Assembly: GCF_003234445.2 (NCBI RefSeq)
Contig: NZ_CP126269.1
Span: 434,001 to 498,000 of the forward strand
Source of the DNA: Curtobacterium sp. MCLR17_036
Lineage (GTDB): Bacteria > Actinomycetota > Actinomycetes > Actinomycetales > Microbacteriaceae
Reading direction: 5' to 3'
DNA: 64,000 bases
Shown here: piece after piece, positions 25,822 through 33,746 of the stretch
Position numbering within the stretch: position 1 is the first letter of the stretch
How the letters are laid out: each line of letters begins with the position of its first letter
Notes under the pieces: model-generated
Told to the model about the DNA's origin: nothing
Seen by the model: only the letters and a program-made list of their open reading frames with translations
Database searches by the model: none
Position numbers and translations under genes: made by a program

Positions 25822-28103
25822 CCGAGGAGCGTCCCGAGGACGCGCGCGGACCCGAGGACACCGCCGGCCCGGCAGACGGGGCCGACGGCCAGGAGGCCCG
25901 GCGTGCGTCCGGCGAGGACGCTCCGTTCCACGGGCTCCGCAGCGCCGCGGACATCTTCGGGGCGCCCAGGGGCGCGGACGACTGGCCCTCGCGTCGGGAG
26001 CGCCGCGAGGCGGAGCGCTCCGCGAAGGAGACCGGCGCACCGCTGCCCGAACCGTTCGTCCCCGAGGACGAGCCCGAGTCCGGCACGAGCACCGGCACCG
26101 ACGCCGGCACCGGCACCGGCACCGACGCCGGCACCGGCACCGACGCCGGCACCGGCGCGGGCGCCGTGTCGTCCGCTCCCGCGCCGCTCGACGACGGCGC
26201 CACGCAGGCGATCTCGATGCCCGAGCAGCTCGCCGCACCGTCCGAGAACCCCACCGCGGCGGTCGAGTACGAGCGCTCCACCCTGCACGACCGCATCCCG
26301 CCGCCCGCCGCCGTGCCCCCGGCCGCCGCCGCGCCGCACCCCTCGTCGATCTCGCTGCCGACCGCGCAGACGCACCGGGACGAACGCGCCGCCGCGAGCC
26401 GGGCCGTCGACGCGGAGCGCCGCCGCGTCGACCCGTTCGGCGAGGGTCGCGCCGACGTCGACTGGCTCGGACGGGCCACGGGCCCCGGGGCCGTGCCGAC
26501 CGGGCCGGTGGCCGAGCAGCCGCCCGGCGTCGAGAACGTGCTGCCGCCGACCGAGGAGCCGCCGAGCTTCACCGACCTGCTGCGCCTGGACGAGCTCGGG
26601 CGACCCGCGTCGGGTGTCGCCGGCGGCGACCGGCCCTTCGACTGGGCGATCCGCGACGACGAGGCCGGCGAGGTTCCGTCCGCACTGACCGCGGACACGT
26701 TCGACACCACCACGACCTCGACGGGCTCCGGCTCGTGGTCGCTCGCCGCGGAGTCCGACGAGCCGGCGCGCGACGACGCCACCCCGGCGCACGGTGTGCC
26801 GCCGGTCCTGCGCGAGTTCCCGGTGCCGCCGGCCGTCCCCGCGGCCGCTGCGGCCGCCGCGACCGCGCCGGCCGCTCCCGGGCCGGGGGCGACGCCCCCG
26901 TCCGACGCGACCGAAGCCCTCGGCGCGAGCCGCGCGCCCGGGCGGGACGACGCTGCGGACGCCACCCCGGGCCTCCCGTCCGACGCGCCGACCACCGCGA
27001 TGCCGGCGGCCGACGTGTGGTGGGACGACCCCGACGCGACCGTGCCGCCCACGGCGGCCCCGCCGCTCGTCGAGCCCGCCGCCGGAACCCAGGCGTACCC
27101 CGCGGCGTTGCCGCCCGCGGTGGGGCAGGACCTCGACGCGCTGCTCGGGCTCCGGACCGACCACCGCGACGACGACCGCTCCGACGAGCGCCCGGCCACC
27201 CTGCCGGGTACGGCGCCGGACGACCTCGACCAGTCCGAGTGGGCCGGCCGCGAGACGAGCGACACGAGCGCCATCAAGGACCTGTTCGGCACCGAGGCCG
27301 TCGACCAGCTCGGCGGCACCGGCTACGACCCGCAGGACACCGGCACGCGGATGATGCCGGCGGCCGTGGCGCCGTCTGCCGGGATGTCCGCTGCGAACGG
27401 GCAGCGGGCGGGCGGGTCGTCCGGCGCCGGCGGTGCGTCCGGCGGTCGCGACAACTTCATCAACGAGGGCGTCGCCCGGCTCCGGAGCGAGGGCACGCGC
27501 GGCAAGCAGCTGCTCATCGGCGCGTCGGTCGTGCTCATCCTCGTGCTCGTCGTCGCGGTGTTCCTGCTCACCCTGTGGATCCGGGGCAACGGGATCGCCG
27601 AGCAGACCGCACCGACGCGCTCGCCCGCCGCGGCTGCGTCGACGGCTGCCGCGACCCCGTCGACCACCCCCTCGGCGCCGCCGTCGAGCGAGGCTGCCGA
27701 GTCCGGCACGACGCTGCAGTTCGCGACGACGCCCGCGCTGCCCGGCGAGCACCCGTGGACCGACCTGGCCGGTGGCGAGTGCCTGTCACCCTTCACGAAC
27801 GCCTGGTCGCAGACGTTCACGGTCGTCGACTGCGCGACCCCGCACATCGCCCAGCTCACCGCGCGGATCCCGGTGACCGCCGACGCGTACCCCGGTGCCG
27901 AGGCGCTCGGGGCGCAGGCCGCCGAGCAGTGCCAGTCGGACGCTGCGCTGGACGCCTCAGCCGCGGCCGCCGTCGGGGACGTGCAGGTGCAGGGCTCCTA
28001 CGCCCCCGACCAGCAGACCTGGGACCAGGGCGACCACTTCCTGTCGTGCTTCGTGACGCGGTCGTCCGGGCAGCCGCTCACCGGGTCGCTCGCGCCGGCG
28101 TAG
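25818..28103 (+). CDS. Large disordered single-pass protein with septum-formation-like domain
   Basis: 761 residues. The first 560 residues are low-complexity (Pro, Ala, Asp, Thr rich) and probably disordered and cytoplasmic. Short ordered-looking segments include PFHGLRSAADIFGAPRGADD and SAIKDLFGTEAVDQL. A transmembrane helix (about 565-592, QLLIGASVVLILVLVVAVFL) is followed by a linker and an extracytoplasmic domain with four Cys (GECLSPF, VVDCATPH, EQCQSD, LSCFV) that resembles the actinobacterial Septum_form family. The role is unknown; a link to the envelope or division is an inference from that domain. The GTG start overlaps the pyrE stop. Confidence 0.8.
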   Translation: MTEERPEDARGPEDTAGPADGADGQEARRASGEDAPFHGLRSAADIFGAPRGADDWPSRRERREAERSAKETGAPLPEPFVPEDEPESGTSTGTDAGTGTGTDAGTGTDAGTGAGAVSSAPAPLDDGATQAISMPEQLAAPSENPTAAVEYERSTLHDRIPPPAAVPPAAAAPHPSSISLPTAQTHRDERAAASRAVDAERRRVDPFGEGRADVDWLGRATGPGAVPTGPVAEQPPGVENVLPPTEEPPSFTDLLRLDELGRPASGVAGGDRPFDWAIRDDEAGEVPSALTADTFDTTTTSTGSGSWSLAAESDEPARDDATPAHGVPPVLREFPVPPAVPAAAAAAATAPAAPGPGATPPSDATEALGASRAPGRDDAADATPGLPSDAPTTAMPAADVWWDDPDATVPPTAAPPLVEPAAGTQAYPAALPPAVGQDLDALLGLRTDHRDDDRSDERPATLPGTAPDDLDQSEWAGRETSDTSAIKDLFGTEAVDQLGGTGYDPQDTGTRMMPAAVAPSAGMSAANGQRAGGSSGAGGASGGRDNFINEGVARLRSEGTRGKQLLIGASVVLILVLVVAVFLLTLWIRGNGIAEQTAPTRSPAAAASTAAATPSTTPSAPPSSEAAESGTTLQFATTPALPGEHPWTDLAGGECLSPFTNAWSQTFTVVDCATPHIAQLTARIPVTADAYPGAEALGAQAAEQCQSDAALDASAAAAVGDVQVQGSYAPDQQTWDQGDHFLSCFVTRSSGQPLTGSLAPA
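26091..26159 (+). repeat. In-frame minisatellite (Gly-Thr-Asp-Ala)
   Basis: GGCACC and GACGCC hexamers alternate irregularly over about 70 bp, encoding repeated GTDAGTGT in the disordered region of the septum-formation-like protein. All units are multiples of 3 bp, so length changes would keep the frame. Confidence 0.75.
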
Positions 28104-28160
28104 GCCCGCCGGCCGACCGGGGTCGGCGCGCACCCGTTCTGCGACGATCCACCCCGGGAT

Positions 28161-28264
28161 CGACGCGTGGGCTGTCGGAGCATGCACGCGCATTGGGTGC
28201 GTGTGCACCGGACGACAGCCCACCCGTCGAACGACGAGTGGGCTGTCGGAGCGTGCACGCGCAT
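28161..28264. repeat. Intergenic inverted repeat, family D
   Basis: The arms CGACGCGTGGGCTGTC (28161-28176) and GACAGCCCACCCGTCG (28214-28229) pair with one mismatch, enclosing GAGCATGCACGCGCA and TGCGTGTGCAC. A second left arm, GTGGGCTGTCGGAGCGTGCA, starts at 28238 without a partner. It lies between the convergent septum-formation-like and aldo/keto reductase genes. Confidence 0.75.
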
Positions 28265-28290
28265 CCGCTCGGGACGGCGCCTGCGTGGGG

Positions 28291-29244
28291 TCAGGCGGTC
28301 GCCGGCACCTTCGCCGACACGTCGGTCAGCGTCCGCAGCTCGTCGGCGCTGAGCTCGAGGTCCGCCGAGGCGAGCAGCGCCGGCAGCTGGTCGGTGTCCC
28401 GGGCGCTGGCGATCGGCGCGACGACGTCCGGCTGCGCCTGCAGCCAGGCGAGGGCGACGGTGGCGATCGCGACGTCGTGGGCCTCGGCGACGGTGGACAG
28501 CGCGTCGACGACGGCGAGCCCCTCGTCCGTGAAGTAGCCGGAGACCTGGCCCTCGCGGTCCTTCCCGGCGAAGTCGTCCTTCGTGCGGTACTTGCCGGTC
28601 AGGAACCCGGCGGCGAGCGCGAAGTACGGCACGACGCCGAGGCCGTGGTCGTGGGCGAGCGGGGCGATGTCGGACTCGTACGGCTGGCGGGTCACCAGGT
28701 TGTAGTGCGGCTGGATTGCGACGGGCTGCGCGAGGCCGTTCTCCGTCGCGATGCGGATCCACTCCTCGGCCCGCTCCTTCGAGTAGTTCGAGATTGCCGT
28801 GTACCGCACCAGGCCGTCCTGCACGAGCTGGTCGAAGGCACGGACGGTCTCCTCGAGCGGGGTCGCCTGGTCGTCGAAGTGCGCGTAGTACAGGTCGATG
28901 CGGTCGGTGCCGAGGCGCTGCAGGCTGGCACGGGCGGCAGCGGCGACGTTCGCGGCGCCGAGGCCCTGGAACTGCGGGTGCTGCGAACCCTTCGTCGCGA
29001 TGACGACGTCGTCGCGCTTGCCCGAGGCGCGGAGCCACGAGCCGATGACCCGCTCGGACTCACCGCCCTCGTTGCCCGGCGCCCAGGCCGAGTAGACGTC
29101 GGCGGTGTCGACGAAGTCACCGCCCGCGGCGGTGTACGCGTCGAGCACCTGGTGAGAGGTACGCTCGTCCGCCGTCCACCCGAAGACGTTGCCGCCGAGG
29201 GCGAGGGGGAACACGTGGAGATCGCTGGTGCCGATGCGGGGCAT
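28291..29244 (-). CDS. Aldo/keto reductase
   Basis: 317-residue NAD(P)H-dependent oxidoreductase. The catalytic tetrad is complete: Asp46 and Tyr51 (FVDTADVYSAW), Lys85 (VIATKGSQHP) and His122 (LYYAHFDD). N-terminal LALGGNVFGWTADE and the late ALAWLQAQPDVVAPIASAR cofactor segment are typical. A GGAAGGA Shine-Dalgarno sequence precedes ATG 29244. Single gene; the substrate is unknown. Confidence 0.95.
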   Translation of the reverse strand: MPRIGTSDLHVFPLALGGNVFGWTADERTSHQVLDAYTAAGGDFVDTADVYSAWAPGNEGGESERVIGSWLRASGKRDDVVIATKGSQHPQFQGLGAANVAAAARASLQRLGTDRIDLYYAHFDDQATPLEETVRAFDQLVQDGLVRYTAISNYSKERAEEWIRIATENGLAQPVAIQPHYNLVTRQPYESDIAPLAHDHGLGVVPYFALAAGFLTGKYRTKDDFAGKDREGQVSGYFTDEGLAVVDALSTVAEAHDVAIATVALAWLQAQPDVVAPIASARDTDQLPALLASADLELSADELRTLTDVSAKVPATA

Positions 29245-29360
29245 GTGGGGTCCTTCCGGTTGTGCACGTGGTCGTGGGCGGTCCGGGGACGGGCCGTCGC
29301 CTGCCGACGGTATGCCCCGAGTCTCGACGCGGTCCCGGGATCGTGGACGAGCATGGACCG

Positions 29361-30005
29361 ATGACCGCGCTCACCGAAGCCCTCGCCGACCCGCGCTCCT
29401 CCGTCCGACTGCAGGCCGTCATGGCCGCGGGGGCCACCCCGCACGCCGAGGACCTGGACGTGCTCGTCGCCCGGTGCGCGGTGGAACCGGACCTGTTCGT
29501 CCGCGACACCCTGACGTGGGCGCTCACCCGACACCCCGCCGACGCCGTCGTCGCACGGGTCACGCGCGAGCTCACCCGACCCGAGGCGCAGGCCCGCAGC
29601 CAGGCGCTGCACACGCTGTCGAAGATCCGCGACCGGTCGACCTGGCCCGTCGTCCGACCACTGCTCGGCGACCCCGACGAGGGCGTCCTGCGCACCGCGT
29701 GGCGCACCGCCGTCGGCCTGGTGCCCGACGACGAACGGGACGCGCTCGCCCGCACCCTCGCAGTGCAGCTCGGCGTCGGTGACCGTGAACGACGTCTCAG
29801 CCTGTCGCGGGCGCTCGTCGCCCTCGGCGAGGACACCGTCGCCAGCGTGCTCGCCTCGGCCGCCGACCGCGGCTCGGTCGCGGTGCGCGAGCACGTCGCC
29901 GAGACCGAGCGGCTGCTGCAGGACCCCGACGCCGCCTCGGCGCTCGCGCTCGAGCGCGCCCGCCGCGAGGTCGCGCTCGGCCGCACCCGGTCGGCGAAGG
30001 GGTAG
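29361..30005 (+). CDS. HEAT-repeat protein
   Basis: 214-residue all-alpha protein with HEAT-like repeats (SSVRLQAVMAAGATPHAEDL, DLFVRDTLTWALTRHPADAV, PEAQARSQALHTLSKIRD, EGVLRTAWRTAVGLVPDDE). HEAT solenoids are usually protein- or nucleic-acid-binding scaffolds. Similar proteins are common in actinobacteria, but I know no defined function. ATG 29361 was chosen because the repeat pattern starts at once; the longer frame from 29262 has unrelated sequence. It is followed by a strong hairpin. Confidence 0.8.
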   Translation: MTALTEALADPRSSVRLQAVMAAGATPHAEDLDVLVARCAVEPDLFVRDTLTWALTRHPADAVVARVTRELTRPEAQARSQALHTLSKIRDRSTWPVVRPLLGDPDEGVLRTAWRTAVGLVPDDERDALARTLAVQLGVGDRERRLSLSRALVALGEDTVASVLASAADRGSVAVREHVAETERLLQDPDAASALALERARREVALGRTRSAKG

Positions 30006-30027
30006 GCCCCGCGGGGTGCGCGCCTGA

Positions 30028-30072
30028 CGGACGGGAGGCCCGTGGCGGACGCCGCCACGGGCCTCCCGTCCG
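30028..30072 (+). terminator. Hairpin terminator, family C
   Basis: Perfect 21-bp arms (30028-30048 and 30052-30072; CGGACGGGAGGCCCGTGGCG and complement) around a 3-nt loop, 23 bp after the HEAT gene stop. It isolates the manganese riboswitch downstream from read-through. Confidence 0.8.
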
Positions 30073-30159
30073 TTCCGGGGCGGGCCGGGCAAGACCTGGA
30101 TTCGGGACGCCGAAGAGGCCGGATCGGCTTGCGCAAGCGGATCGGAGCGCGCCAAGGTG

Positions 30160-30283
30160 GGTGCCGAAGGGGAGTAGCTCCCAGCGCGTGCATCGACACA
30201 CTGGCCATCACGACGATCGGCCCGGTGCACCACCCGACACGGGTCCGACAGGGCCGGGTCGGGCGAGCGAGACCTTCGGCCGT
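30160..30283 (+). promoter_or_regulatory. yybP-ykoY manganese riboswitch
   Basis: The 5' part has AAGGGGAGTAGC (30167-30178) and the 3' part GCGAGACCTTCGGCC (30267-30281), the two conserved ends of the yybP-ykoY class, which binds Mn2+. They are joined by a closing stem P1 (GCCGAAG 30163-30169 with CTTCGGC 30274-30280, perfect 7 bp). Internal GC-rich complementary segments (for example GCCCGGTGC and GGGCCGGG) could form the other helices. The class activates Mn2+ export genes when the metal is abundant. It lies 62 bp upstream of the CaCA exchanger gene. Confidence 0.85.
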
Positions 30284-30344
30284 TCCGCCGTGGCCGAGGT
30301 CCTCCCTGCGAGGCCCTGCCGTGGCTCCTCCCGGGAGACCCACC

Positions 30345-31622
30345 ATGACCGACACCCTGTCGACCTCCACGTCGACGGCCGCCGCCCCCGCAACCCGCAT
30401 GGGCGCCAGCGCCTGGGGCCGCGTCGCGATCTGTGTCGTCCTCGCGTTGCCCGCCGTCGTGTTCCGCCTCGGCGGTCTCGCACCGAACCCGGTCGTCGAC
30501 CTGTTCGTGTTCGGCGGGGCCGTCGTCGCCGCCGCGTTCCTGCTCGCCTGGGCCGCCGAGGCCGCGCAGAAGGACATCTCCGGGGCGCTCGCCATCGCGA
30601 TCCTCGCGCTCATCGCCGTGCTCCCCGAGTACGCCGTCGACCTGTACTACGCGTTCCGCTCCGGGTACGACCCCGCGTACGAGCAGTTCGCCGCCGCGAA
30701 CATGACCGGGTCGAACCGGCTCCTGCTCGGCTTCGGCTGGCCGCTCGTCGTGATCGTGTCACTGCTCGTCGCACGACGGTTCGTGCGCGAGGGCTCGATG
30801 CCCGCCGCTGCCAGCCGGGTGCTCGAGCTGGAGCGGTCCGCGCGGCTCGACGTCGGGTTCCTCGCACTGCTCGCCGTCGTCGCGTTCCTCATCCCGCTGA
30901 TGGGCTCGATCCCGATGTGGTTCGGGTTCGTGCTGCTCGCCGTGTTCGTCGTCTACCTGTGGCGGGCCTCGCAGGTGCCGGGCGGCGACGACGAGGACCT
31001 GCCCGGCATGGCCGGCAACATCGCCTCGATGCCGAGGGGCGCCCGCCGCTGGACGATCGTGCTGCTGTTCGCCGCGGCCGCCACCATCGTGCTCACGGCG
31101 GCGGAGCCGTTCGCCGACGCCCTCGTCGAGTCGGGCAGCGCGCTCGGCATCGACAGCTACTTCCTGGTGCAGTGGCTCGCGCCGCTCGCGACCGAGGCCC
31201 CCGAGTTCATCGTCGCCGTGCTCTTCGCACTGCGCGGAATGGGCGGCGCGGCCATCGGCACGCTCATCGCGTCGAAGATCAACCAGTGGTCGCTGCTCGT
31301 CGGCTCGCTGCCGATCGCGCACGTGCTCGGCGGCGGGACCTCGGGCGGGCTGCCGCTCGACAGCCGGCAGGTCGAGGAGTTCGTGCTCACCGCCTCGCAG
31401 ACCGTGCTCGGCGTGGCGATCATCATCGCGCTGCGGTTCCACCGGTGGTCGGCGATCGCCCTGGTGGCCCTGTTCGCGGTGCAGTTCGTCGTGACCGACA
31501 CGAGCGGCCGGTGGGTGCTCAGCACCGTGCACCTGGTGGCGGCGGTCGTGGTGTTCTGGAACAACCGGCGGGAGATCGGGCCGACGCTCGCAGCGCCGTT
31601 CCGCCGGCCGCGGGTGGCGTAG
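30345..31622 (+). CDS. CaCA-type cation exchanger, probable Mn2+ exporter
   Basis: 425-residue membrane protein with about eleven hydrophobic helices and the two alpha-repeats of the Ca2+/cation antiporter superfamily. Key acidic residues are Glu95 (AVLPEYAVDL) in the first, and Glu284 and Glu287 (LATEAPEFIVAVLFALRG) followed by GTLIASKINQWS in the second. GGGAGA upstream supports ATG 30345; a longer frame from 30042 would translate the riboswitch and is rejected. Known family members exchange Ca2+ or other cations for Na+/H+. The Mn2+ riboswitch upstream and the MntR-like gene downstream indicate that manganese is the physiological substrate, an inference from context. Confidence 0.88.
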   Translation: MTDTLSTSTSTAAAPATRMGASAWGRVAICVVLALPAVVFRLGGLAPNPVVDLFVFGGAVVAAAFLLAWAAEAAQKDISGALAIAILALIAVLPEYAVDLYYAFRSGYDPAYEQFAAANMTGSNRLLLGFGWPLVVIVSLLVARRFVREGSMPAAASRVLELERSARLDVGFLALLAVVAFLIPLMGSIPMWFGFVLLAVFVVYLWRASQVPGGDDEDLPGMAGNIASMPRGARRWTIVLLFAAAATIVLTAAEPFADALVESGSALGIDSYFLVQWLAPLATEAPEFIVAVLFALRGMGGAAIGTLIASKINQWSLLVGSLPIAHVLGGGTSGGLPLDSRQVEEFVLTASQTVLGVAIIIALRFHRWSAIALVALFAVQFVVTDTSGRWVLSTVHLVAAVVVFWNNRREIGPTLAAPFRRPRVA

Positions 31623-31680
31623 GCGGCGGGCGGGGCGGGCCGGGCGTCGGGCGCGCGGGCGGCGGGGCCGGGGGCGGGCG

Positions 31681-31930
31681 CGAGGTCGCGCGTTCTGCCG
31701 CCTGGCCGCTGTCCGGGCGGCACTTCGTGCGACCTCGGTGGACGTGAGCGGCGCGTCGTGCGACCAGGGACGGGGCAGGCGGGAGGCGCGGGGCGGCTGG
31801 CCCCGTGCCTCCTGTCCGGCTCGGGGCCGGGGCCGGGCGGGCGCGAGGTCGCGCGTTCTGCCGTCTGGGCGCCGCTCGGGCGGCACTTCGTGCGACCTCG
31901 GTGGACGTGAGTGGCACGTCCTGCGACCTC
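31681..31930. repeat. Two copies of family A flanking a family C-like hairpin
   Basis: Copy 1: CGAGGTCGC (31681-31689) and GCGACCTCG (31729-31737). Copy 2: 31844-31852 and 31892-31900. Both carry TTCTGCCG, then GGGCGGCACTTCGTGCGACC, and both are followed by GGTGGACGTGAG. A family C-like hairpin lies between them at about 31776-31817. The whole lies between the convergent exchanger and MntR genes. Confidence 0.75.
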
Positions 31931-31980
31931 GGGGCGCGTCGCGCGGCTTCGGACCGTGCGCGCCGTGCGCGCCGCTCCGG

Positions 31981-32670
31981 TCAGTCGGCGTCGGGGGCGA
32001 GCCAGATCGCGGACGCCGCCGCTGCCGGCAGGTCGACGAGGGACTCGGACCCGTCGCTCGCCCGGCGCGCCACCGCGATGACGCCCGCGTAGTCGCGCAC
32101 ACGCTCGACCCGCAGGTGTGTGCCCAGTCCCACCCCGAGCTCGTCGAAGTACCGCAGCAACGAGGGGTCGTCGTCCGACACCCGGTCGACCGTGCCGCAG
32201 GAACCCGGCTCGACCGCGCCGAGCAGTGTGCCGGGGGAGTCCGGCACCGAGCCGTCGGCGGCGGGGATCGGGTCGCCGTGCGGGTCGTGCGTCGGGTGGC
32301 CGAGGTCGGCGTCCACCCGGTCGAGGAACCGTTCGGACACGGCGTGCTCGAGTGCCTCGGCCTCGGTGTGGACCTCGTCCCAGGAGTAGCCGAGCCGCTC
32401 GACCAGGAACGTCTCGATGAGCCGGTGCCGGCGCACCATCGCGACGGCGACCTGCTGGCCGAGCGGGGTGAGGACGACGCCGTAGTACGGGGTGTGCTCG
32501 ATGAGCCCGTCACGGTCGAGCTTGCGGAGGTTGCCCGAGACCGTCGACGCCGACACCTTCAGCGCGGCCGCTATGTCCCGGGTGGCGAGCCCCGCGCCGC
32601 CGCGCTCGCCGTCCTTCCAGATGAGCTTGACGTAGTCCTCTGCCATGGTCGACAAGGAGGGCAGGCGCAT
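31981..32670 (-). CDS. mntR: DtxR-family metalloregulator, MntR-like
   Basis: 229 residues. Winged helix-turn-helix (about 1-65), dimerisation and metal-binding domain (about 66-150) and a C-terminal SH3-like/FeoA domain. Residues matching the Mn-binding set of MntR are visible: Asp12 (AEDYVK), His82 (RRHRLIE), Glu105, Glu108 and His109 (EALEH). The Cys/Met ligands typical of iron sensors DtxR/IdeR are replaced by Glu105 and Asp12, which favours manganese; the usual second Glu in the first helix is Lys15. ATG 32670 gives the family N-terminus LPSLSTMAEDY; an alternative is ATG 32646. Convergent with the riboswitch-controlled exchanger. Confidence 0.9.
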   Translation of the reverse strand: MRLPSLSTMAEDYVKLIWKDGERGGAGLATRDIAAALKVSASTVSGNLRKLDRDGLIEHTPYYGVVLTPLGQQVAVAMVRRHRLIETFLVERLGYSWDEVHTEAEALEHAVSERFLDRVDADLGHPTHDPHGDPIPAADGSVPDSPGTLLGAVEPGSCGTVDRVSDDDPSLLRYFDELGVGLGTHLRVERVRDYAGVIAVARRASDGSESLVDLPAAAASAIWLAPDAD

Positions 32671-32707
32671 ACCGCCAATCGTACGGCCGCCCTGGTACAG
32701 ATGAGAC

Positions 32708-33598
32708 GTGCACCCACCCCGTCGCCGCCGCTGGCCGGTCCCGCCGTCCCTGCTCGTCGGCCTCGTGCCGATCGTGGTCTTCGCGGCGGTCAGCGCCTGG
32801 CGGTCCCGACCGAGTGACGACTACGCGACCCTCGGGCAGACGGTCGACAGCGTCGTCCGGGCGCTCGTGGTGCCCGAGGGCATCGCCGTCGTGGCGCTCG
32901 CCGTGTTCGTCACCGCGCTCGGCTGGTGGCGCATCGCCACGGTCGACCGCACCCGGACGCCACTGCGGTGGACGATGGTCGCCCCGCTGCTCATCGTGCT
33001 CGTGGCCCTCGCCCGCCTGCCCTTCGTCGACTGGTCGGCGCTGCCGCCGCACTACTTCCTGCTGCTCACCGTGGGGGTGCTGTTCGTCGGGGTGTTCGAG
33101 GAGCTGATGACCCGCGGCGTCCTGCTCGTCGGACTGCGCCGTCGCGTGCCGGAGATCGGCGTGTGGGCCATCTCGTGCGCGCTGTTCGGCGTGCTCCACC
33201 TGCTCAACGTGCTCGGCGGTGCCGAGGTCGACGCGACGCTGCTCCAGGTGGTGTTCGCGGCGTCGTTCGGCTCCACGCTCTACGTCGCCCGTCGGCTCAC
33301 GGGCAACCTGCTCGCCCCGGTGCTCCTGCACGCGTTCTGGGACTTCGGGTCGATCGGCTTCTCGGCGACCGCCGGGTTCGAGGACCGGGGACGCCTGATC
33401 GCGGTCGGGCTGATCGGGCTGTTCTCGTTCGCGGTGCTGGTGCTCGGCATCGTCGCGGGGGCGTTGGTCGCGTGGCGGGACGACCGCCCGCGTCGCCTGG
33501 CGAAGCAGTGGCGTTCGGTGCCGCCGATGGCGGCCTTCGCCCTGGAGGCCCGTGGCACCGCATCCGTCGAGGCCCCCGCCGGTCTCGCATCGCGGTAG
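32708..33598 (+). CDS. CPBP-family intramembrane metalloprotease
   Basis: 296-residue polytopic protein of the CAAX protease/bacteriocin-processing (ABI) family. Signature motifs are EE-x-x-x-R (Glu131, Glu132, Arg136 in FEELMTRGVLL), a second-motif His164 (FGVLHLLNVL) and a third HAFWDFGSIGF motif. Members are membrane-embedded glutamic/metal proteases, some giving bacteriocin self-immunity; the substrate here is unknown. The GTG start lies 37 bp from the divergent mntR start, so the promoters overlap. Confidence 0.88.
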   Translation: MHPPRRRRWPVPPSLLVGLVPIVVFAAVSAWRSRPSDDYATLGQTVDSVVRALVVPEGIAVVALAVFVTALGWWRIATVDRTRTPLRWTMVAPLLIVLVALARLPFVDWSALPPHYFLLLTVGVLFVGVFEELMTRGVLLVGLRRRVPEIGVWAISCALFGVLHLLNVLGGAEVDATLLQVVFAASFGSTLYVARRLTGNLLAPVLLHAFWDFGSIGFSATAGFEDRGRLIAVGLIGLFSFAVLVLGIVAGALVAWRDDRPRRLAKQWRSVPPMAAFALEARGTASVEAPAGLASR

Positions 33599-33746
33599 CG
33601 ACCCCGTCCGTCGCGCCCGGCACGGTCCGGCCCTGGGCGCGACGGTGCACAACGCACGTGCATCGGAACCGCGACGCGACCTGGCGCGGATGCACTTCGG
33701 TCGTGCGCAGCGACGCAGCCGCGCGCGGGCGGCGGCGCGCTGCTCG

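Noticed and set aside
30042-30344. N-terminal extension of the CaCA exchanger
   Set aside because: It would translate the terminator hairpin and the Mn2+ riboswitch; ATG 30345 has a Shine-Dalgarno sequence and a normal N-terminus.
33599-33746. Small gene between the CPBP protease and NagD-like genes
   Set aside because: Available frames are Arg-rich shadows with no ribosome-binding site; the stretch appears to be a plain convergent intergenic region.
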